Source of the DNA: Lichtheimia corymbifera B2541
Lineage: Eukaryota; Mucoromycota; Mucoromycetes; Mucorales; Lichtheimiaceae
DNA: 64,000 nt
Assembly: GCA_000697475.1 (NCBI GenBank)
Contig: JNEU01000614.1
Coordinates: forward strand, 54,118 to 118,117
Direction of reading: 5' to 3'
The notes under the pieces are model-generated. The model had not been told where the DNA came from, made no database searches, and worked only from the letters and a program-made list of their open reading frames with translations. The number at the start of each line of letters is the position of its first letter. Position 1 is the first letter of the stretch. This document shows positions 58,241 through 64,000 of the stretch, one piece after another. Both the position numbers and the translations under genes were made by a program.

Positions 58241-60640
58241 CTGGATGCATTGATCATTTTCGATACTATACAAGAGATAAACATAAAAGTGCCCGCTTCT
58301 CAAAATTTCATAATAAAACGTGCTCAAGAGCACCTTCTGACCAATTTCATGCTCGAGATGGACAATCGTCGTTGTCCACCCTGCTTGTATTCCCGTCCAT
58401 GTATCGCCTCTCCTATATGTATACTCGCCCATTCAAACCCTTCATAATGAAGATGTGGTTTTTAAATGAATGAAGTTGATCAGCATGACGCAGAGAACCT
58501 TCTTACCAAGTTTCAAGTTCGAGAGTGGGGATCCCAAGGTATTGCATACTAATCGACATTTCATGGGTCCGGACGGGTGCAGAATTTCCGTCGGTCATAG
58601 TAAATAACCCATTACGCCCTTCCATTCAAAATTTTTAAATAAATTATTATGACAAAGTTGATCAGCGTGTCCAAGAGTATCTTGTGTGAAGGTTTCAAGT
58701 TTGTGGTGGGCAATATCGAGGTTATGGGCCGTTCATCTTACATATAATACCGTCCGTTCATCGTCGGACGCTCCCATTTTATTTCTCATAATGAAGCATA
58801 TGGTTTTTATGTGAATGGAGTCGATCAGCATGTCGAAGCCCACCGGTCCGACCAAGTTTGACGATGGAGGTGCACAATTGCGGGGGTGTGCACTATGCAC
58901 CCTACTTGCGTTCCATCCGTCTTATATTTGGACCGTCCGATTCATAAAATACCATAATGAAGTATACGGTTTTTAAATGGATGGAGTTGATCAGCATGAC
59001 TCAGCGAACCTGCTTACCAAGTTTCAAGTTCAAAGTGGGGAATCTGAAGGTAACTCATACTAAATGACATTTCAATGAATCCGGCCGGTTCCGGAGTTTC
59101 CGTCGGTCATAGTAAACCTCACATTATACCCTCCCGTTCAAAATCTTTGAATGAAGTGTGGGTTCTTTATTAAGACAAAGTTGATCAGCATGACCACCAG
59201 CATCTTGTGTGAAAGTTTCAGGTTCGAGCGAGGCAATATCAAGATCATGGATCATTTACAGTGTGCATGGATTTGCATGACAGTGCCTGACCTATTTAAT
59301 TTTCCAGCTCTTCCCACTCCTTCTTCCCTCTTGCTCCCATTCTCAACTGTTGCCCCATTCAACTACAACTACCACCTGCGAACGATTGTCCTCTGCTTCA
59401 ACCCATCGTGTCAATCCTACAGCTGCCTTGATTAGGAATCCTTTGACTGAATGGCAGGTCCATGGCGTGTGCACCACACTACAACACCCGCGTTCCTTGA
59501 CACTACACCTTCTCTTGTACAATCCACCACCACCACCAGCAAACGTAACAGCATTCATTCCAGCAGTTGCCGTTAGCAAGGTCTTCACTCCATTGTCTCA
59601 AACAGCATTCACAGCCTTGTCACTCTACTACAATACACGCTCTTGCACGTTCCTCTGCCACCCACGACCAAACGTAACAGCAGTTGGCCTTAGCAAGGTC
59701 TCTGCTCCATTGTCTCAAGTTACTTGCAGCAAACCGCTTGTGGCCTTTATTACGTGAATAGCAGCTAGGCATTATCTACAAGCAGCGTTATTTACGCATA
59801 GCAACTTGCTTTGGTACATACGGATTCCAATGGATGGGATGCCATACCAGCTATCAACTACACCGCAATACAAGCAACTTCATCTGATTGAGCTACGATC
59901 GAAAATCACCAAGAAAGGATTGAACAGCAATCGGATGGAGAAGGGAGCATATCAACAACGATCACATGGCTATTTTCAACCAACGTATTGGATTTTATGG
60001 ATGGATCGGTGCAATCAAGTGCAGTTATGAGATACTGGAAGGTTGCTTTGGTTACTTGGGGGCGTTGTCAACAGAAACGATCACGTGGATACGGCTGAAG
60101 ATGATGATGGATTGGATGGGATTGACGAGAGTTGCTTTACAGTCAAGGACGCAATTGGAATACTCGAGTCAATACATGCAGCAGCTATTTTACAATCATG
60201 GATGAAGGATGATTATGACGGCAGCAACCAAGAACACAATGACACAATTGTCCCTGTTACCCCTATGTGATTCACCCATACCTTATCCACTTTGCAATGC
60301 TTTCCTTCATCCTATTTACTCGATAAACATCCACCCTACCATGTACTATTCTTTGACATTTTCCTTGAATGAAGATTGGTTTCAACATAATACTTAAAAG
60401 TGCTATCGGCTTATATGAGGGAGTTGTGGATCACTTGGATGGGAAGGGGGAATAGAAACTTGAGGGTTGGAAAGCGAGATTTGGATTACCTACATCATCC
60501 TATGGATATGTTTTAGTTCTTTTGTCACAACATGATTACTACATTCACTAAAGCTTTATAATTAACATGCTGATATTCGAAAGACAGTGGCAATTCTCGA
60601 ACGCTTGTATTGCAAAGATAATGAAGGATGTAACGAAACA
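58241..60640 (+). mobile_element. Solo copy of the fold-back element arm
   Basis: Homologous to the right arm of the giant fold-back element in the same orientation. 58,470-59,250 matches the module block at 12,060-12,620 (five GTTGATCAGCATG-type anchors near 58476, 58658, 58821, 58986 and 59180). 59,340-59,760 matches 12,740-13,110, 59,880-60,270 matches 13,250-13,650, and 60,420-60,620 matches 13,680-13,870. It lacks the core hairpins and the second arm. No intact coding gene is seen in it. Confidence 0.75.
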
Positions 60641-62451
60641 AGCCAAGTCACCGCCGTTGTACGTGATTCTGAGCACCCAACGTATGCAGTATCCTCTTTG
60701 AGAGGTTCCTGCTCTGGTACGAAGTCTTCTATGATTGAATGAACAAGCGATCCACTACCACAAGATCAAAGGTGGGTTTGCATACCAACGCATGGAGGCT
60801 ATTTTGTATGCTATCATGCTCATTTATCCTCCCTCCAGGATGCTGGAACTTCAAAGGCAATAGTATCAACACTGTTATCATTGGTCGCGCCGCCACACAC
60901 ATCTCCACATTCTTTACAACAACAGCGTAAAAATGGATGTCATACAAATGACTTTTTATTCAGATAACGTCTTCGAGACCTCCACCCAAATCTTTTCGAG
61001 TTATATACCACCCCAGTGAGCAACCCCATTTGAACACCTTATCCTACAATTGTGGATGTCGTTTATATATTTATTAGTACGACCAAGAACAACAAATCCG
61101 CACCTATAAACACGTAAAAGAGCAGTGTCTGATACCACCAATCGGTTACATGAATACAAGTAGTAAAGATGATAGCCAAATGAATAAACATAAGCTACCA
61201 GATACATCCTTTGCTCCACAGTATCAGAGTTTGCATGATCATATCGCCTGTGCATTGACAATAAACATGAAATCTCATACGTTATGTAAAAACTAGGCAT
61301 TTACCATAATGCTGCTTGTCCAACAGATGGCAGACACCAACAGAATGTCTTTCAATTAGCACCCTCTTTTCATGTTCAATGAATCGACTTTATTTAAAGA
61401 ATCCTGTCACATCTAACACTACTTTTATCCTATGGCATATACACCCACATGCAATAGTAACCTTGTGTGCAATTGATTCGTATCCACAGCCTTTTGCAGC
61501 AGCCCGATCCAATATGTTACGCTTTTTCCATCATCCCGACGTTGTCCTGTTGCCTGGCAATAGCCCTCACAAGCAGCAAAGAGACATACACATTCATAAA
61601 AAGGCTATATAAAAGATAAGTGGTCTTGCTGGTGATCCTTCCTTTCACGACCTTACCAGAATTCGACCCCATGTTTCTTCCATTTTATCCATCATCCTGA
61701 AGCGGTCATGTTGCTTATAAACAATACTCAAAGGGAGCAGGCATAGTGGGGAAGCGGGCAAACAGTATAGCAGTGGAACGGCAAGTTGAAGCAAAGAGAT
61801 ATTCTTCCGCACGCGATAATCCACCAACCATGCATTCAACAGTGTTTGTGATTGCTATCGCTCCTTTGAACCTGCTCGACAAGTAAAACTGCTTCGATGT
61901 TGTCTTGCCGTTGTCAAGTGAAGTCGATTGTACCAGCAGAGCGTACTGCAAACGATCAAACGAAAAGGCTGCCTGAAATAAAAAGATATTCCTCCACAAG
62001 CGATAGACGACCAGATGAACGTAATTCCGTAGTTGTTCAAAGCTGTTGCTAACTTGGTAGACACGTAAATTGCTTTGGCTTTGTTGACAATCTTAGAGTT
62101 GAAGTGTATAGACGATCAAACAAATAAAGTGTTTTTCAAGGCCACAATTGCGCCCAAACGAGCTTTTCCAACAATTTATTCGATACTGAAGCTATCAATG
62201 CTGTGTCTGATGTGTAGTTCCATTGGGGGTGGGGTGGGATGGGCGTTGCGATGCGTTGCCATGGCTTTTGTTTAAAAGTGTAATTGCAGGCGAGTTTTGG
62301 GGCGTTCTGGTCTGGATTTTCACGTGAAACACTTGAAAGCATCGTCACTTTGGAAGTGCCATGGTTTCGGAAACAGCTTCCTGTTTTGGATAATTTTTCC
62401 GTTTTTGGGCAATTTCATAGTATATGGGCGCTGAATTTTAATGTATAGTGA
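60641..62451. other. Gene-poor stretch with repeat remnants
   Basis: No supported gene. 61,540-61,660 resembles the 111-bp tandem unit of 17.7 kb at low similarity, and a segment at about 60,760 resembles one near 20,500. The rest holds only chance frames. Confidence 0.4.
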
Positions 62452-62532
62452 GTAGTAGACCCGCCAATTTGTCCTAGTGGCAGAACCCCGATCTTCGGGT
62501 CGGGAGGCGTGAGTTCGAACCTCACCTCCTAC
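62452..62532 (+). ncRNA. tRNA-like leader with A and B boxes
   Basis: Pol III promoter motifs are intact: A box TGTCCTAGTGG (62470-62480) and B box GAGTTCGAACC (62511-62521). An anticodon-type hairpin CCGAT-CTTCGGG-GTCGG would present TCG (Arg), and a perfect T-arm GTGAG-TTCGAAC-CTCAC follows. GTAGTAG (62452-62458) can pair with CTCCTAC (62526-62532) with one mismatch as an acceptor stem. The D-arm region is too long and folds badly, so this is not a normal tRNA. It runs without any terminator into the U6 core. Confidence 0.65.
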
Positions 62533-62617
62533 ATTTGGAACTATACAGAGAAGATTAGCATGGCCCCTGCACAAGGATGACACTAATACTCTGAGACGGA
62601 TAAGCTCGAATGGGCAA
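62533..62617 (+). ncRNA. U6 snRNA core sequence
   Basis: ATTTGGAACTATACAGAGAAGATTAGCATGGCCCC and onward is U6 snRNA: ACAGAGA box (62545-62551), AGC triad within TTAGCATGG, and the internal stem-loop strand ending GCACAAGGATGACAC, almost identical to other eukaryotes. After that the 3' part diverges (CTAATACTCTGAGACGGATA). The usual 5' stem-loop is not found directly upstream. Its place is taken by the tRNA-like sequence, whose GATCTTCGGGTC hairpin resembles the short 5' hairpin of fission yeast U6. A T6 run (62618-62623) ends the unit, as expected for Pol III. It could be the functional U6 gene with an unusual leader, or a pseudogene. Confidence 0.85.
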
Positions 62618-62623
62618 TTTTTT
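62618..62623 (+). terminator. Pol III T6 terminator after U6
   Basis: Run of six T directly after the U6-like sequence. No run of four or more T occurs between the tRNA-like part and this point. Confidence 0.7.
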
Positions 62624-62972
62624 ATGATCTCGCAGATGGTATTTTTTTTATAATTTTTTTAACCTTGATTTATGGCCTACAAGGTTACTCGCATGGGGTC
62701 GATTGAACGTGTCATGGCAACAAGGATTCGGGTAAAAACACGTTATTTATTATTGCAGACGCAGCTTCAGCTTACACAGGAGCCTACTATTTTTTTCATT
62801 TTTTTTTTTTACGAGTGAATAGAGGGGGAACAGGAGCACAGCAACTACATCTTATATGATATGACTATACAGCACGCATTCCTACTCAAGCAACCTTTCC
62901 TCGATTGCAACTACACTCTCTTTCTGTATCTGAAGGGCCGTTGCGTTTGAATGGAGGCTGCCGATTGACTGC

Positions 62973-63278
62973 TGTGATATTATGGATATTGAATGATAAA
63001 AGGATGAATGTATTCCCTTAAGGAATACATGAGAATGACCTAGAAGTAACTGAAACCGATTAAGTAACCAAAGGAACTATCTGGAATCCAGTGAAACATC
63101 CGACTAGCATTAAGTGTCATGTAACCATTGGTTCCTGCCATGGATCCTTCCCGAAGATTTGTCATCTCTAAGATCATGTAAAAGCTATAAATAAGGATAG
63201 AGTAATAAGAATAAAGAATTATCTTTCAGTCTCAACGTATCTTCGTTGTTATCCATTTTATTGTAACCAAATATCACA
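62973..63278 (+). repeat. 5' LTR of a retrotransposon
   Basis: 306 bp beginning TGTGATAT and ending ATATCACA, an 8-bp terminal inverted repeat of the TG...CA kind. Inside are TATAAATA (63187-63194) and AATAAAGAA (about 63210), as promoter and polyadenylation signals. A gag ORF starts 36 bp after it. The partner LTR is outside the window. Confidence 0.8.
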
Positions 63279-63314
63279 TTTTTTACGTTGAATTCTACGT
63301 CTCTATCCACCAAC

Positions 63315-64000
63315 ATGTCTTCAAACGACCAAACCAAGACCCAAGATGTTACCATGGCCGAAGCTCAACCTTTGGACCAACAAAACAAGAGCAAGCAAGA
63401 GCTCGAAAAAATCATCAAGCACTACAAGGACAAGCTTGACAAGTTGCTTTGCCAATTCACCGAGGTTCTGAACACCGCTTCCACCGAGCAAATCCAGGAG
63501 CGACAAGCCGACATCGCCAGGACCCAAAAGGCTCTCGACAGCTTCCGGTATACCTATGAGCGGGAATACGGTGAAAAACTGAAACCTGCTAAAAAGGAAA
63601 AGGATGCTGACAAGACCAAGAAAGGTGGCAATACCACTACCAAGGTCAATGACCGTATGTCCGCTAAGGAAGTACCATTGTTCCAGATTGCTGGTTTCTC
63701 TGTGTTCGATAGCAGCAAGGAGGTATATCCAACTGCTGAGCATTTTTTGAACCACTTCGAAAAGATCTTGAATGCCAATACAATTGGTTGCAAATAGACT
63801 TGGAAAAGATGGCTACCTTTGGCAGTTCCCCATGACTTGGATCATTGGTTCAAGGAAAAGGTTTTTGCTCGTAAGGGCATGACTTGGGACAGGGCATGCA
63901 AAGTCATTCTCAAGCGCTTTACTGCTGCGGATCAGCAAATGCACAAGGCTAAGGAAGCATACACCATGATGCAATTACCTGCCGAGTCCGTTGCTGATTA
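63315..64000 (+). CDS. Retrotransposon Gag (partial, interrupted by a TAG codon)
   Basis: From ATG 63315 the frame codes for a Lys/Glu-rich coiled-coil region and then a capsid-like segment (EVPLFQIAGFSVFDSSKE, YPTAEHFLNHFEKIL). A TAG at 63795-63797 interrupts it, but the same frame continues to the window end with WLPLAVPHDLDHWFKEKV and WDRACKVILKRF, the typical retrotransposon gag core of Ty3/gypsy-like fungal elements. The stop is therefore either a recent mutation in a decaying copy or a readthrough codon. Pol lies beyond the window. Assignment to the Ty3/gypsy group rests on the gag pattern only. Confidence 0.8.

Larger units (their letters stand above)
62973..64000 (+). mobile_element. 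LTR retrotransposon, 5' part (truncated by window edge)
   Basis: LTR, short leader and gag in the expected order. Five bases after the LTR, TACGTTGA (63284-63291) is the exact reverse complement of TCAACGTA (63233-63240) inside the LTR, about 46 bp after the TATA box. No sequence complementary to a common tRNA 3' end (TGG...) is seen there. This layout suits self-priming as in Tf1/sushi elements. Confidence 0.75.

Noticed and set aside
62452..62532. A normal tRNA-Arg(TCG) gene
   Set aside because: The D-arm does not fold properly and the acceptor pairing needs a mismatch and extra bases; described as tRNA-like instead.
1..64000. CRISPR arrays, bacterial operons or prophage
   Set aside because: No spaced direct repeats of the right kind; spliced genes and eukaryotic families show this is nuclear fungal DNA.

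Overview
The window looks like nuclear DNA of a filamentous fungus, most likely a Mucoromycota (Mucorales-type) species. This is inferred from many short GT-AG introns (about 48-78 nt) in compact genes, AT-leaning noncoding DNA, CATC/CACC-rich coding style, and a gene set typical of early-diverging fungi. No marker gene fixes the species.

Layout. 1-6.5 kb: dense housekeeping genes: the 3' end of a TRAPPC8/Trs85 gene, a mitochondrial m-AAA protease (Afg3/Yta12 type), an NMN adenylyltransferase, and on the minus strand a nine-exon secreted protein. 6.5-23.2 kb: gene-poor accessory DNA. It is dominated by a fold-back structure of about 6.3 kb (7.56-13.88 kb) centred near 10,575, whose arms contain mirror-ordered smaller hairpins. 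It is followed by two intronless ORFs of unknown function, a tandem duplication, tRNA-Pro(AGG) and a relic of an HNH endonuclease. 23.2-57.9 kb: gene-rich again. It holds a small hypothetical gene, a cytochrome c heme lyase, a three-RRM Gbp2/Hrb1-like protein, two tandem F-box/LRR genes, an intronless XPB-like helicase without the usual N-terminus, two secreted DUF3472-like paralogs, a Rax2-like protein with a cytoplasmic SH3 domain divergent from an SH3-WW-PH-RhoGAP gene, a 48-bp minisatellite, a PA/RING E3 ligase, cysteinyl-tRNA synthetase divergent from a Cdc7 kinase, a KRE9/KNH-like secreted protein, and the GTPase DRG1/Rbg1. 58-64 kb: repeats again: a solo copy of the fold-back arm, a tRNA-like sequence fused directly to a U6 snRNA core, and the 5' LTR and gag of an LTR retrotransposon cut by the window edge.

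Functional links. The clearest neighbourhood signal is the head-to-head RAX2-like / RhoGAP pair, both predicted to act in cell polarity. The other housekeeping genes (vesicle tethering, mitochondrial proteolysis, NAD synthesis, heme attachment, mRNA export, translation, replication initiation) look like ordinary unlinked neighbours. The most unusual items are the nested palindromic element and the tRNA-like/U6 fusion. All exon structures were derived by hand from splice signals and reading frame and have no transcript support.
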